A stretch of 64,000 nucleotides of DNA from Nitrosomonas sp. (GCA_031316255.1 JALDQW010000001.1:2017485-2081484), one strand, 5' to 3'. Positions 36,518-45,560 are shown, counted from the stretch's first letter. Made by a program: numbers and translations. The notes: generated by a model from the sequence alone, not told the origin.

Positions 36518-37351
36518 TTATTCTACATAATGTTCGAGTCCCCATTCATTCAATTCTTGATAATCGGCTGGGGCTGCGGCGGTAATATGCCTGATAGGAA
36601 TTTTTGCCAATAAACGCGCGCCATTTTGCGTTTCGCCAATTTCCAGAAATGCTTTCCTGACCAATTCCTGATGTTCCGGTGGTACTCTGGGGTGCGCCAC
36701 GACAGGATGAGATGCCATGCTACGCGTTTTATAAAGAACGACAAGCTTGTCTTTGATTTCATCCGGTTGAGTGCTCAGGCTTCCCATCACGCCGCCGCCT
36801 GCGGCGACTTTGCCCAGCGCCACATTCAAATATACTGAAGAATGCGTATGGACATATTTGGGCTGGTAGGACAGTTGATATAGCTGATCAAGGTCGGCAC
36901 GTATGACCAATGAAGCGCCGAGGGCATTGGGCGCGGGAAATGCAATTTTTTTTCCTTCCAGTTGCTGTACGTTTTCGAGCCCGCTCGTTTTGCTGGTTAC
37001 GAGAATCCCAAATAGCCGCTGGCCATCATCGCGTACCAGCGGTGTGTATCCCTGATTCTTGTGCGCAAGCCGTGAGTGATAAGGATTCATGTAGGCAAAG
37101 TCAAAATCACCCTTGATGAAATTGTCTTCAAAGTCAGGAATGTTATAGGCTCCGGCCAGCCTGAATTTCAGGCCTGTCCGTGTTTCCAGTTCAGTGAGTA
37201 TGGGCAACCAGATAGCGGCCAGTTTCCGAATCTCATACTGCGGCACAACGCCAAAAGTATATTCTGTTTGTTCCGCCCATGCATTTTTGGAATCCTGGAT
37301 AACGCCAAAAACCGAAACAAAAAGTGTGAGCACAAACAGTTTCTTTAACAT
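36518..37351 (-). CDS. PhnD-like periplasmic binding protein
   Basis: From ATG 37351 the 277-residue protein has a signal peptide ([20 protein letters not shown], cleavage near NAWA). A PhnD/phosphonate-type binding fold follows: [47 protein letters not shown]. In transport operons such proteins feed an ABC importer of phosphate esters or phosphonate, but no permease or ATPase is near. Instead a hybrid kinase follows at 4 bp, so a sensory role is more likely. The longer frame from 37435 lacks a proper signal and is rejected. Confidence 0.85.
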   Translation of the reverse strand: MLKKLFVLTLFVSVFGVIQDSKNAWAEQTEYTFGVVPQYEIRKLAAIWLPILTELETRTGLKFRLAGAYNIPDFEDNFIKGDFDFAYMNPYHSRLAHKNQGYTPLVRDDGQRLFGILVTSKTSGLENVQQLEGKKIAFPAPNALGASLVIRADLDQLYQLSYQPKYVHTHSSVYLNVALGKVAAGGGVMGSLSTQPDEIKDKLVVLYKTRSMASHPVVAHPRVPPEHQELVRKAFLEIGETQNGARLLAKIPIRHITAAAPADYQELNEWGLEHYVE

Positions 37352-37473
37352 ATCAATTTCTGCAAAAACGATCAATAACACATATTTTAGGCCTGAATGA
37401 CCACATATAGTTTCATGTCCGGTATGAATGGTCATGAAAGCGGTGCAAAGGTGCGGTTAAGATTTCATTATCA

Positions 37474-37625
37474 GGCTACCTCTAAAAATCCATACTTCGT
37501 TACAATACTTTGTTGTTTACAAAAAATATTTCCTTACATATCAATCATATGCCGCGTCAAAATTTTTTGCTATCAACAAGAATTGGCCTCGTCTTGTTTA
37601 GAATTATGAATTTTTAGAGGCGCTC
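37474..37625 (+). mobile_element. MITE copy B (152 bp)
   Basis: Ends are GGCTACCTCTAAAAATC and, inverted, GAGCGCCTCTAAAAAT. The 4-bp target duplication is ATCA (37470-37473 and 37626-37629). The interior is collinear with copy C and the reverse of copy A. The right duplication contains the stop codon of the FNT transporter gene. Confidence 0.88.
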
Positions 37626-37626
37626 A

Positions 37627-38430
37627 TCAGTTTTTATTTACAGATGTTTTGAATGCCCAGTAAAGCATAAATCCGGTAAAAAGCATGCCGCCGGCAATAT
37701 TGCCGGCGATGACGGGAAGGCCGTTCCAAAGCCACCAATCGGAAATGGAAATATTCGCGCTTAACATCATGCCGGCTGGAATGAGAAACATGTTAACAAT
37801 GGCATGTTCATAGCCCAGCGCGAAAAAAGTCATAATCGGCAGCCACATCGCGGCAATTTTGCCGCCGGTTGTGGTCGATGAAAATGCCATGACCGCGCCG
37901 AGCGTGACCATCCAGTTACACAGCAGAGCGCTGGTGAACGCGGAAACGGTGCCGTCAAAACCATATTGTGCATAGCCGATTGTTTTGGCCTCGGCAATGT
38001 CAACAATGCGCTGGGCTGCGGCAATCGATGCGGGGTCGATATTCCCCATTTTTGTAGTGACAACGTAATACAAAAAGGCATAACAGACGCCGCCGATCAG
38101 GTTGCCGAGTAATACCCATGTCCAGTTATAAAACAGGCGGCCGATACTGGTTTGTTTGTCTTTGACGGCAATGGGTATGAGCGCAAAATTTCCGGTTGCC
38201 AGTTCCAGTCCGAGCAGGACGATCATGACAAATCCAACCGGAAATACGATCGCGCCTACAATGCCCAGTCCGGTTTGCGTCGCGGCAAGGATTGCCAGTG
38301 TCGTGGCGTACCCCAGGAATGCGCCAGCCAGAAAACCTCTTAACAACAGATCTTTTATCGGTAAATGTGCTTTTTTCGCGCCCGCAAGCAGCATGTTTTC
38401 AACAATTTCTTCCGGTTTTACATAGGCCAC
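37627..38430 (-). CDS. Formate/nitrite transporter family channel
   Basis: The 267-residue inner-membrane protein has six hydrophobic helices and family signatures: RGFLAGAFLGYATTLAI, ELATGNFALIPIA and LLCNWMVTLGAVMAF, followed by HAIVNMFLIPAGMM carrying the conserved central His. These pentameric channels move formate, nitrite or related small anions. In an ammonia oxidiser nitrite export is the likely role. It is the last gene of ybbP-hemW-FNT, 11 bp after hemW, with the MITE abutting its stop codon. Confidence 0.92.
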   Translation of the reverse strand: MAYVKPEEIVENMLLAGAKKAHLPIKDLLLRGFLAGAFLGYATTLAILAATQTGLGIVGAIVFPVGFVMIVLLGLELATGNFALIPIAVKDKQTSIGRLFYNWTWVLLGNLIGGVCYAFLYYVVTTKMGNIDPASIAAAQRIVDIAEAKTIGYAQYGFDGTVSAFTSALLCNWMVTLGAVMAFSSTTTGGKIAAMWLPIMTFFALGYEHAIVNMFLIPAGMMLSANISISDWWLWNGLPVIAGNIAGGMLFTGFMLYWAFKTSVNKN

Positions 38431-38441
38431 ATCCTGTTCTC

Positions 38442-39680
38442 CTAGTCTTTCCTGTTTGAATTGCCGGATTCCGGCAAAAATATTTGCAGCAAGTCATTCA
38501 AAAAACGCCTGCCTTTCAATGTCGGCTTGATATGCAGATGATCGCGCTCAATAAAACCGTGATGTTCCGCTTCCTCGAGTTGCGCAAGAATCACTGTGAT
38601 CGGCAGTCCTGTTCGTTCGTGGAACAAGGCGCTTTCAAATCCATCGGTTAAACGCAAAGCATTCATCATGAATTCGAAGCTGCGGTCTGCTCGCGACAGC
38701 TCATGCTGAGACTGTACGGCTGTTTCCGATCCAGCTCCGGCTGTTGTTGTTTTTTCAAGATATTCATTGGGTTGTTTAAACCGCATTTGCCGGATAATTT
38801 TATGTTCAAAACTGATTTTGCTGTGCGCGCCTGCGCCGATGCCCAGGTAATCGCCAAACAGCCAGTAATTCTGATTATGCTGCGATAGCCGGCCACGCGC
38901 TGCAAAGGCGGAGGTTTCGTAATGATGATAGCCATGTCCTGTCAGGATTTGTTCGATAACGGTCTGCATTTCGGCGGTTTGTTCGTCATCGGGCAGTGCC
39001 GGTGGATAGCGATGAAATAACGTATTGGGTTCCAGCGTCAAATGGTAGGCGGAAATATGCGAAGCACCCATGGAGCAGGCTGTTTGGATATCCTTGCGGG
39101 CGTCTTCAACACGTTGATTCGGCAGTGCATACATCAAATCGAGATTAAAATTGTCAAAATTTTTCTGGGCGATTTCAACGGCGTTATAGGCATCATGGTC
39201 GTTATGAACACGCCCTAACGCCTGTAAATGCAGTGCATTGAAGCTCTGTATGCCGATAGACAGACGATTAATCCCTGCAGCACGAAAATCAGCAAATTTT
39301 TGTGCTTCAAACGTGCCCGGATTGGCTTCCAGTGTAACCTCGGCGACTGGCTCGAGCGGTAACAAGGTTCTAACCGATGTCAGGATTTTATCAATCGAAG
39401 TTGCACTGAACAGACTCGGCGTGCCGCCGCCAAAAAATACACTGGTTAAACGCCGTCCCCAGACGTTCGGCAGCATCGATTCCAGGTCGCGTATCAGTGC
39501 CGTAACATAGGCGTCTTCAGGAACAGGCGTATTGCTGCGGATGGCATGCGAATTAAAATCGCAGTACGGACATTTTTTCAGGCACCAGGGAATATGAATG
39601 TACAAGCTCAGCGGCGGTAAAGCATGGAGTCTGGGTGCTTTTGAATCCAGGAGCAGCGTTTTGGAGATAATCGATGCCAC
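38442..39680 (-). CDS. hemW: HemW, radical SAM heme chaperone
   Basis: This is a member of the HemN-like group now called HemW, thought to deliver heme rather than decarboxylate coproporphyrinogen. The 412-residue protein has the radical SAM cluster motif WCLKKCPYCDF (CxxxCxxC), then FFGGGTPSLF, SIGIQSFN and a C-terminal HemN-type domain with NYWLFGDYLGIGAGAHS. The N-terminal extension of about 25 residues may be an over-long start. It lies 9 bp after the FtsX-like gene and 11 bp before the FNT gene. Confidence 0.9.
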   Translation of the reverse strand: MASIISKTLLLDSKAPRLHALPPLSLYIHIPWCLKKCPYCDFNSHAIRSNTPVPEDAYVTALIRDLESMLPNVWGRRLTSVFFGGGTPSLFSATSIDKILTSVRTLLPLEPVAEVTLEANPGTFEAQKFADFRAAGINRLSIGIQSFNALHLQALGRVHNDHDAYNAVEIAQKNFDNFNLDLMYALPNQRVEDARKDIQTACSMGASHISAYHLTLEPNTLFHRYPPALPDDEQTAEMQTVIEQILTGHGYHHYETSAFAARGRLSQHNQNYWLFGDYLGIGAGAHSKISFEHKIIRQMRFKQPNEYLEKTTTAGAGSETAVQSQHELSRADRSFEFMMNALRLTDGFESALFHERTGLPITVILAQLEEAEHHGFIERDHLHIKPTLKGRRFLNDLLQIFLPESGNSNRKD

Positions 39681-39689
39681 GGATACGGT

Positions 39690-42188
39690 TTATCCGATCT
39701 TGCGCAATGTGAGTAAAGGCGGCGTTGTGAGTGTCGTGCGCGTGCCGAGCATGCCGGCAATCAGTACGCCAACGATACCAATGAAAACACCCGTCACCCA
39801 AATCCACGGATTGAATGTATACGCCAGATGCAATACATGGTTGCCGATGGCGTAACCCAGCAGACTGGCGCCCGCGGATGCAAACAAACCCGCCAGGCTG
39901 CCCAGAATGACAAATTCGGCAGCCCAGGCGCGTGTCAGTTGTTCGCGCTTTGCACCGAGCGTTCGGAAAATGGCGGCTTCGTGGATACGTTCATCCTGTG
40001 TGGCTGCAATTGCGGCGTACAGAACGATAAATCCGGCCAGCAATGTAAACAGAAATACAAATTCAATGGCGCGGGATACCTGCTGAATCATTTCCTGCAC
40101 CTGTTTAACAACAGCGGCAACATCGATGACCAGAATATTTGGAAATTCCCTGACCAGTTCATGCATCATTTTGGTTTCAGATGGCGGCACATAAAAACTG
40201 GTGATATAGCTGACAGGATAATTTTCCAGAAAACCGGGCGGGGCGACAACAAAAAAATTAACGCGGAAAGAATCCCATTCAACCTTTCGCAGACTGGTTA
40301 TAGTGGCAGTATACGTGTTGCCTGCAATATCATACGTCAAGCGGTCGCCGAGTTTGACGCGTAAAGTTTTTGCAATGCCTTCCTCAACGGATATTACGGA
40401 ATCGTCACCAGAATGCGTTTCATCCCACCAGTGTCCTTGAGTAATCAGGTTATCTTGCGGCAATTCGCTGCTCCATGACAAGTTGAAATCGCGTCTGATA
40501 TGGTTGGCTGCATGGGGATCGTCATAATCTTCCGGTGTGATTTTCTGGCCGTTAATTTCTATGAGGCGCGCGCGAACCATGGGATAAACAGGCGGACTGT
40601 CGATATCATACCGGGAGAAAAAATTTTCCAGTAAAGGGAGCTGATCTTTCTGGATACTGATTAAAAAATGATTCGGCGCTTCCGGTGGCAGCGTAGTATG
40701 CCAGTCTTCAATCAAATCATCCTGAACCAATGTCAGCACCAGCAGCGCCATGAAGCCGAGCCCCAGAGAGACTGCCTGAACGATACTCGACAATGCGCGC
40801 CGTCGAATGTTTGCGAGTCCATAGCGCCAGGCGCCGCCCGCCTGATGGCGCAGACCCGATAATGCTTTAACCAGCAGCCAGCCGATCAAACCGAAACTGA
40901 CAACCGCGATCGAAAACCCTGCGATAATGTAAGCGCCCAGTTTTAGGTCGCCGGCTTTCCATAAAAACAGCAGGGACAGGGTGGACAGGCCGAGAAGATA
41001 ACCGGTGATGCTATGGGTGTTGGGCAAACCGATATCTCTGCGCAGAACGCGCAATGCCGGAACGCTGCGTAAATTAAGTATCGGTGGAAGCGCAAATCCG
41101 AGCAGCAAAACCATACTCACTAAAAAACCATGTATGGCGGGCAGCCAGCCTGGCAACGGCATTGATGTGTCGGCCAAATCGGAAAGCCAGGCAGACAGGA
41201 TTTCCTGAGCCGCATAACCGATCAGGCATCCTGCGAGACTGGAGGCTATGCCCAATACAATAAAATAATACAAATAAAGCGCGAACAATCCCTGCTGGCT
41301 TGCGCCCAAGCTTCTCATAATCGCGCAGCCGTCCAGATGACGTTGCGTAAACCGGCGTACAGCGAGCGCAATCGCTGCTGCCGCCAGAACAACACTGACC
41401 AGCGCGGCTAGATTTAAAAATTTCTCGGCGCGTTCGAGCGCCGACTTGATTTCGGGTCGTGCATCGCGTATGCCTTCAATCCTTTCCACGGCCGAAACCT
41501 GTTCTTTGGCCCAATTGCGGTATGACTCGACAGCCGAAAATTCACCGGCTATCAATAACTGGTAGCTGACACGGCTGCCTTCCTGGACAAGTCCGGTTGC
41601 CGGCAAATCCGCTGCATTGATCATGACGCGCGGCGCCATATGGATAAATCCGACTGAGTGGTCGGGTTCGCGCGTGATGACCGCGGCCACTGCGAGCTGA
41701 ACGGCGCCGATTTCCAGCAGATCGCCACGACTGAGATCCATGTATGCCAGCATTTTTTCATCCACCCAGAGTGTTCCCTGTTCGGGGATCTGGGTGGCGG
41801 CGCGGTTTTCCGGGTTGGCGGATGTTCCTGCCAGATAGAGTTTTCCGCGCAAGGGATAACCGTCGGAAACGGCTTTGACCTGCGCCAGCTGGTTGTTTTC
41901 CCCATCCGATACCATGCTTGGAAATTGTGTAACTGTTGCGGTTTTCAGGCTGCGGTGTTGTGCTTCCTGGCCATACAGTTCTGATAGCGGGCGGGTGGAA
42001 ATAATCAATAAATCCGCGCCAAGGAGCTGATTGCTTTCCCGCGATAATGTTTTGTCAACCCGGTCGGCAAAAAAGCCGACAGTCGTCATGCTGCTGACAG
42101 CGATGACTAGAGCGAGTGTCAGAACATAGAGCTCACCTGCCCGCCAGTCGCGGCGCAACATGATGAAAGATAAACTGAAAAAATGCAT
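39690..42188 (-). CDS. FtsX-like ABC permease (YbbP family)
   Basis: The 832-residue inner-membrane protein has one N-terminal helix and three groups of helices with two large periplasmic MacB-like domains. This is the duplicated FtsX layout of YbbP. Signature text includes LGADLLIISTRPL, RVSYQLLIAGE, HLDGCAIMRSLGASQQ and HEAAIFRTLGAKREQL. YbbP normally pairs with the ATPase YbbA and often the esterase TesA; neither is adjacent here. The first gene of a tight unit with hemW and the FNT channel. Confidence 0.9.
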   Translation of the reverse strand: MHFFSLSFIMLRRDWRAGELYVLTLALVIAVSSMTTVGFFADRVDKTLSRESNQLLGADLLIISTRPLSELYGQEAQHRSLKTATVTQFPSMVSDGENNQLAQVKAVSDGYPLRGKLYLAGTSANPENRAATQIPEQGTLWVDEKMLAYMDLSRGDLLEIGAVQLAVAAVITREPDHSVGFIHMAPRVMINAADLPATGLVQEGSRVSYQLLIAGEFSAVESYRNWAKEQVSAVERIEGIRDARPEIKSALERAEKFLNLAALVSVVLAAAAIALAVRRFTQRHLDGCAIMRSLGASQQGLFALYLYYFIVLGIASSLAGCLIGYAAQEILSAWLSDLADTSMPLPGWLPAIHGFLVSMVLLLGFALPPILNLRSVPALRVLRRDIGLPNTHSITGYLLGLSTLSLLFLWKAGDLKLGAYIIAGFSIAVVSFGLIGWLLVKALSGLRHQAGGAWRYGLANIRRRALSSIVQAVSLGLGFMALLVLTLVQDDLIEDWHTTLPPEAPNHFLISIQKDQLPLLENFFSRYDIDSPPVYPMVRARLIEINGQKITPEDYDDPHAANHIRRDFNLSWSSELPQDNLITQGHWWDETHSGDDSVISVEEGIAKTLRVKLGDRLTYDIAGNTYTATITSLRKVEWDSFRVNFFVVAPPGFLENYPVSYITSFYVPPSETKMMHELVREFPNILVIDVAAVVKQVQEMIQQVSRAIEFVFLFTLLAGFIVLYAAIAATQDERIHEAAIFRTLGAKREQLTRAWAAEFVILGSLAGLFASAGASLLGYAIGNHVLHLAYTFNPWIWVTGVFIGIVGVLIAGMLGTRTTLTTPPLLTLRKIG

Positions 42189-42411
42189 AAACGAGTTATT
42201 TGGGATAACGGATTAATTGTTTGTAATGAAACTTGGATGCCGCGATGGCCAGTTAAGTTTAAAACTCGGGTTAATATATTCAATTTATTATAAAGCAAAC
42301 TGACAGAAACGATGCATGCTGTTGATTGCAGATTAGAGTTGGCTTGAAAACAGCTGGATGGTACAAAATTCTTTGGGTTGATTTAAACCAAAGCGCAGAT
42401 TCAAGTTCAAG

Positions 42412-42457
42412 TGCGACAATTTGTCGCATTGCTTTTTTGGCATTCTTGCGTGATAGT
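42412..42457 (+). promoter_or_regulatory. Palindromic operator plus promoter, unit a
   Basis: The perfect 17-mer TGCGACAATTTGTCGCA (42412-42428) abuts -35 TTGCTT (42429-42434). After a 17-bp spacer comes -10 GATAGT (42452-42457). No intact gene follows on this strand; a conserved ATG box lies about 122 bp after the expected start site. Confidence 0.7.
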
Positions 42458-42580
42458 CATAAAAAAATAAAGAAAATTGAACTTTGATCAGGTGCAGGGG
42501 AATTTACTGTACACTGTGATGTCGAAGTCATGAATTTATATAATTAGTGCTGTAGTTATTAGCTGTTTAATATCATTGAC

Positions 42581-42624
42581 CCTCTATGGAAGTGCTGTTT
42601 GGCAATAACGGGAAGTGTTGGTGA
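42581..42624 (+). other. Conserved ATG box of unit a (12-codon ORF)
   Basis: CCTCTATGGAAGTGCTG matches the box seen after units b, c and d. The ATG at 42586 opens MEVLFGNNGKCW then a stop. There is no Shine-Dalgarno sequence. It could be a peptide gene, part of a small RNA or a decayed gene start. Confidence 0.35.
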
Positions 42625-42868
42625 TCTTTGTTTGACGATATAGTTAGCCCTCTATTGTTACGTAGATTATCAATTCTGAACCCGGCAATTTGTAAACAGC
42701 GCTTCCACCCTCTGACTTTCCTGTTCGATACGTATCTGTATCCGTTAATTCGTAATAAAGATTAACCGCAATAAACGATTATGATGCGGGTGCTGAAGTT
42801 TTAGGTCGTATTCGGCCGGTAGGCATACGTTTGCCGTCTTTTCATAGAAAAAGCAAACCGCTTGTCAG

Positions 42869-43087
42869 TCAGTAGTAACAGATATATAGTCCGGCACCGA
42901 TTAACATTAGGGTAGAAATTGTGTGCACAAAGGGGACAAACCATTTCATGCTTCCAGCTATAGTGTTGCCCTTTAAAAATGCCATGTCCAGAGTCAGAAT
43001 CAACAGCACCATGCCCGCGCCAAAAGCATAATCCACCTGTAACAATGCTGCCAGATCGCTTATTGACCGACTTGCCAGTGCCTGTAG
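42869..43087 (-). pseudogene. CcdA/DsbD-type membrane protein, C-terminal remnant
   Basis: A 73-codon open stretch without a start reads DYAFGAGMVLLILTLDMAFL, then MKWFVPFVHTISTLMLIGAG and ends LYICYY. The spacing of two hydrophobic helices and the Gly pattern resemble the last helices of CcdA-like thiol-disulfide transporters. The upstream part is lost in frameshifts. Assignment is by pattern only. Confidence 0.4.
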
Positions 43088-43326
43088 CTACAATTTTGTT
43101 TTACTCCACAAATATTCATCCGGATATGACGGGCCGTGAATGCCTGTTTTGTTGGATGGTTTGGCTACCTTGATTGAGTTTTACGGATGGTTTTAGACAG
43201 CTTCCAATGATGCGATATCCGGTTCAAATTTCAGGGTTGTTTCATTAAAAATAAAAAATAAAAAAGCGCAGGTAAGCAAAGATAATTAAAAAATTTTTTC
43301 ATATTCAAGAAACGTTTGTTTGATAG

Positions 43327-44877
43327 TTAACGAATAAAGTGATTCAACCCGATGGAATCGACCATCATCTGGCGGTAATAGGTTGATTTTCTTGCTTGTA
43401 ACGATTCCAGTGGATTGTAATTGTCGGTAAGAACAGTGCCTAAACTCTGATCCAGGGTAATTATTCGCTGCTTGAACCAGGCGCGTTGTTGTGGGCTTAG
43501 GCGCGTTGTTTCTAGATTGATAGGCTGACCGGAAGCAATAAAGATAAAGTCGTTAAAGTCCCTGTCGGGCTCGGCGATTAACGATAACTGATGAGGAAAA
43601 ACCCGGGCAAGCGTTTTGCTGACAGAAGCCAGGGCAACGTTTTTGCCGTTTTCCAGGAATGAGACAAAATTCAGTGCGACAATGCCGTTGTTCGAGAGCA
43701 AAGATTGTAGTTGGCGCATGGATTCAACGGTCAGCAGGTGCGCCGGTTCGGAGCCGCCTGTAAATACATCCATGATAATTAAATCGTAAGGGCCTTTTAG
43801 TTTGCGGATTTCATACCGGGCATCGCCGATAATCGTTTTTCCGGTCGGCCTAAAGTTAAAATAATCCCGTGCAGCATCGGAAACCGCCGGATCGATTTCC
43901 AGCGTGTCTGTCTGTATGCCGTAGCGTTTGAGTGTCGTGACCATATGACCTGCGCCTTGACCAACCAGTAAAGCATGCCGCATGCCGGAAACGAGCGCAG
44001 GCAAATGCTTAACGATCTCCTGATAGGCAAGAACATTCTCATCGTGACTAATGCTGGCCGCGCCGATGGTGGAACCGTCCATCATCAGCAAACGATAATT
44101 GTCGGCAGGATTGTCGATGACGCGCACCCAGCCGTACAGGCTTTCCTGTTCAAAACGTGTTTGATAACGTTCGTCGTCAACAGCCTGAGTGCCGGAATCG
44201 GCGATAAACGGTAACAAAACGATGCTGATGACAAGCAAGGTTGCAACAGCCGGTAATGCAACTGCGAGTTTTATGCGTTCACGCTCAAAATAGGCTACGC
44301 ATAACGCCAGAAACAGGAGTGCAAAACCCAGTCCGATAAATATTTCGCGCGAGCCGATCTGCGGAAACAGGTAGAAACCAAGAAACAATGTGCCGATGAC
44401 GCTGCCCACCGTACTTACGGCATAAATTGAGCCGGTGCTGGTGCCGATGCCTTCCAGGCTGGATGTGGCCAGTTTGACTGCAAAGGGACCGACCATGCCC
44501 AACATAAGCAGGCTTGGCGTAAACAGTATCAGCGTGCTGACAAAAGTTCCCATCCGTAACCCCAGTGGATCGGTGGCCAGCAATACGGGTCCGGTCAGCC
44601 AGGGAACCAGTAAAGTCAGAAAACCGGACACGGCAATGATAAATGCCAGGCCGAAGTTCCGGGTTTGATCGGCCCAGCGTCCGCCAATGAAGTAGCCCAA
44701 TGCCAGCGCAATCAGTGTCACAGAGATCACGGAAGTCCAGACATACAGGCTGGCGCCATAAAAGGGCGCGATCAGTCGGGTGCCGAGCAGTTCGATCACC
44801 ATAACCGCCGCACCGGTGATGAAAACGGTTAAATAAAGCCATATCCGGCTATAAAAACTCGGGATAAATGTTTGCAT
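43327..44877 (-). CDS. MFS-like membrane protein fused to a spermidine synthase-like domain
   Basis: The 516-residue protein has seven or eight hydrophobic helices (about 10-225; EXXGTRLIAP-type start VMVIELLGTRLIAPFYGAS). A cytoplasmic methyltransferase/spermidine synthase fold follows (about 250-510; LLVGQGAGHMVTTLKRYG, EIDPAV, DLIIMDVFTGGSEP). These fusions are common, and their substrate is mostly unknown; several active-site acids of true SpeE are not evident. It has its own regulated promoter of the shared operator type at 44980-45025. Confidence 0.85.
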   Translation of the reverse strand: MQTFIPSFYSRIWLYLTVFITGAAVMVIELLGTRLIAPFYGASLYVWTSVISVTLIALALGYFIGGRWADQTRNFGLAFIIAVSGFLTLLVPWLTGPVLLATDPLGLRMGTFVSTLILFTPSLLMLGMVGPFAVKLATSSLEGIGTSTGSIYAVSTVGSVIGTLFLGFYLFPQIGSREIFIGLGFALLFLALCVAYFERERIKLAVALPAVATLLVISIVLLPFIADSGTQAVDDERYQTRFEQESLYGWVRVIDNPADNYRLLMMDGSTIGAASISHDENVLAYQEIVKHLPALVSGMRHALLVGQGAGHMVTTLKRYGIQTDTLEIDPAVSDAARDYFNFRPTGKTIIGDARYEIRKLKGPYDLIIMDVFTGGSEPAHLLTVESMRQLQSLLSNNGIVALNFVSFLENGKNVALASVSKTLARVFPHQLSLIAEPDRDFNDFIFIASGQPINLETTRLSPQQRAWFKQRIITLDQSLGTVLTDNYNPLESLQARKSTYYRQMMVDSIGLNHFIR

Positions 44878-44979
44878 GGAATTGAAGTGTTATTGATATT
44901 CAGAGGCTTGTGTGCCTTGCTTGGCGGTATCTATGTTCGCCGGGGAGATGGCAATCGGCGTATTTTTGCAAAAAGTTGC

Positions 44980-45025
44980 ATTGTATAGACAAGGCAGGAT
45001 GCTGAGAATGCGGCAAATTGTCGCA
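44980..45025 (-). promoter_or_regulatory. Operator plus promoter for the MFS/spermidine synthase-like gene
   Basis: Read on the minus strand, the 17-mer TGCGACAATTTGCCGCA (45025-45009, one base off the palindrome) abuts -35 TTCTCA (45008-45003). After exactly 17 bp comes -10 TACAAT (44985-44980). The gene starts about 96 bp past the expected start site. Confidence 0.65.
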
Positions 45026-45039
45026 CCTGACATTTCCGG

Positions 45040-45102
45040 CGTGACATATTGTCACGTGTGACAATATGTCACATTGATTCTTTAATCTTTTTGCGGGATA
45101 GT
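45040..45102 (+). promoter_or_regulatory. Double operator plus promoter, unit b
   Basis: Two abutting palindromes, CGTGACATATTGTCACG (45040-45056) and TGTGACAATATGTCACA (45057-45073), precede -35 TTGATT (45074-45079). The spacer is 17 bp and the -10 is GATAGT (45097-45102). With the minus-strand operator at 45009 this makes a three-site divergent control region. Confidence 0.7.
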
Positions 45103-45220
45103 AAAAAACATTCGGCGTCAATGAACTGAATTCAGTAACTCGCGTCGCTCTGAATTGTGGTTATGCGCTGAATAAAAGTGTTTCGTTTCTTGTGAAACAT
45201 GATGATTACTTTATTGTATC

Positions 45221-45277
45221 TTTTCCTCCATGGGTGTGTTGGTGAAGGCTGCTCTGCATGCGTTGGTATGTTTATGA
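45221..45277 (+). other. Conserved ATG box of unit b (15-codon ORF)
   Basis: TTTTCCTCCATGGGTGTGTTGG resembles unit d most closely. ATG 45230 opens MGVLVKAALHALVCL then a stop, about 121 bp after the expected start site. Confidence 0.35.
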
Positions 45278-45337
45278 GCTGCATACCGTTAAAAACGCAA
45301 TCAGAGTGGCCGTTGCCAACATCCCATTCCCCCATAA

Positions 45338-45489
45338 GGGCATCTCTAAAAATCGATATTTTGTCACAATACTTTGTTATTCACAAAAAATATCTCCTTA
45401 CATATCAATCATATGCTGCGTCAATATTTTTTGCTATCAACAAGAACTGGCCTCGTCTTGTTTAAAACTCTGAATTTTTAGAGGTGCCC
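45338..45489 (+). mobile_element. MITE copy C (152 bp)
   Basis: Ends are GGGCATCTCTAAAAAT and, inverted, GGGCACCTCTAAAAAT. The 4-bp target duplication is ATAA (45334-45337 and 45490-45493). It is nearly identical along its length to copy B. Confidence 0.88.
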
Positions 45490-45514
45490 ATAAATAAAAT
45501 GTCCTAAAAACTGG

Positions 45515-45560
45515 TGCGACATTATGCCGCATTGCATTTAATCAGTCTTTACGGGATAGT
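45515..45560 (+). promoter_or_regulatory. Operator plus promoter, unit c
   Basis: TGCGACATTATGCCGCA (45515-45531) is followed by -35 TTGCAT (45532-45537), 17 bp, and -10 GATAGT (45555-45560). Confidence 0.68.

Larger units (their letters stand above)
42189..43326. other. 1.1-kb region with an operator-promoter unit and gene remnants
   Basis: No intact gene is seen. It contains the operator-promoter at 42412-42457, a short ATG box at 42581-42624, and a minus-strand remnant of a CcdA-like membrane protein at 42869-43087. Near 43300, minus strand, a signal-like MKKFFNYLCLPALFYFLF is frameshifted. Confidence 0.6.
45199..45507 (+). pseudogene. Possible small ORF split by MITE copy C
   Basis: Downstream of unit b, ATG 45199 opens MMITLLYLFLHGCVGEGCSA, continues 46 codons and enters the MITE. 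Removing the MITE and one ATAA gives a stop after INKMS, a 50-codon frame. It overlaps the conserved box at 45230 in another frame, so which frame, if any, is real is unclear. Confidence 0.25.

Noticed and set aside
36625..37400. Several plus-strand ORFs opposite the PhnD-like and TamB genes
   Set aside because: All are antisense shadows of well-supported genes.
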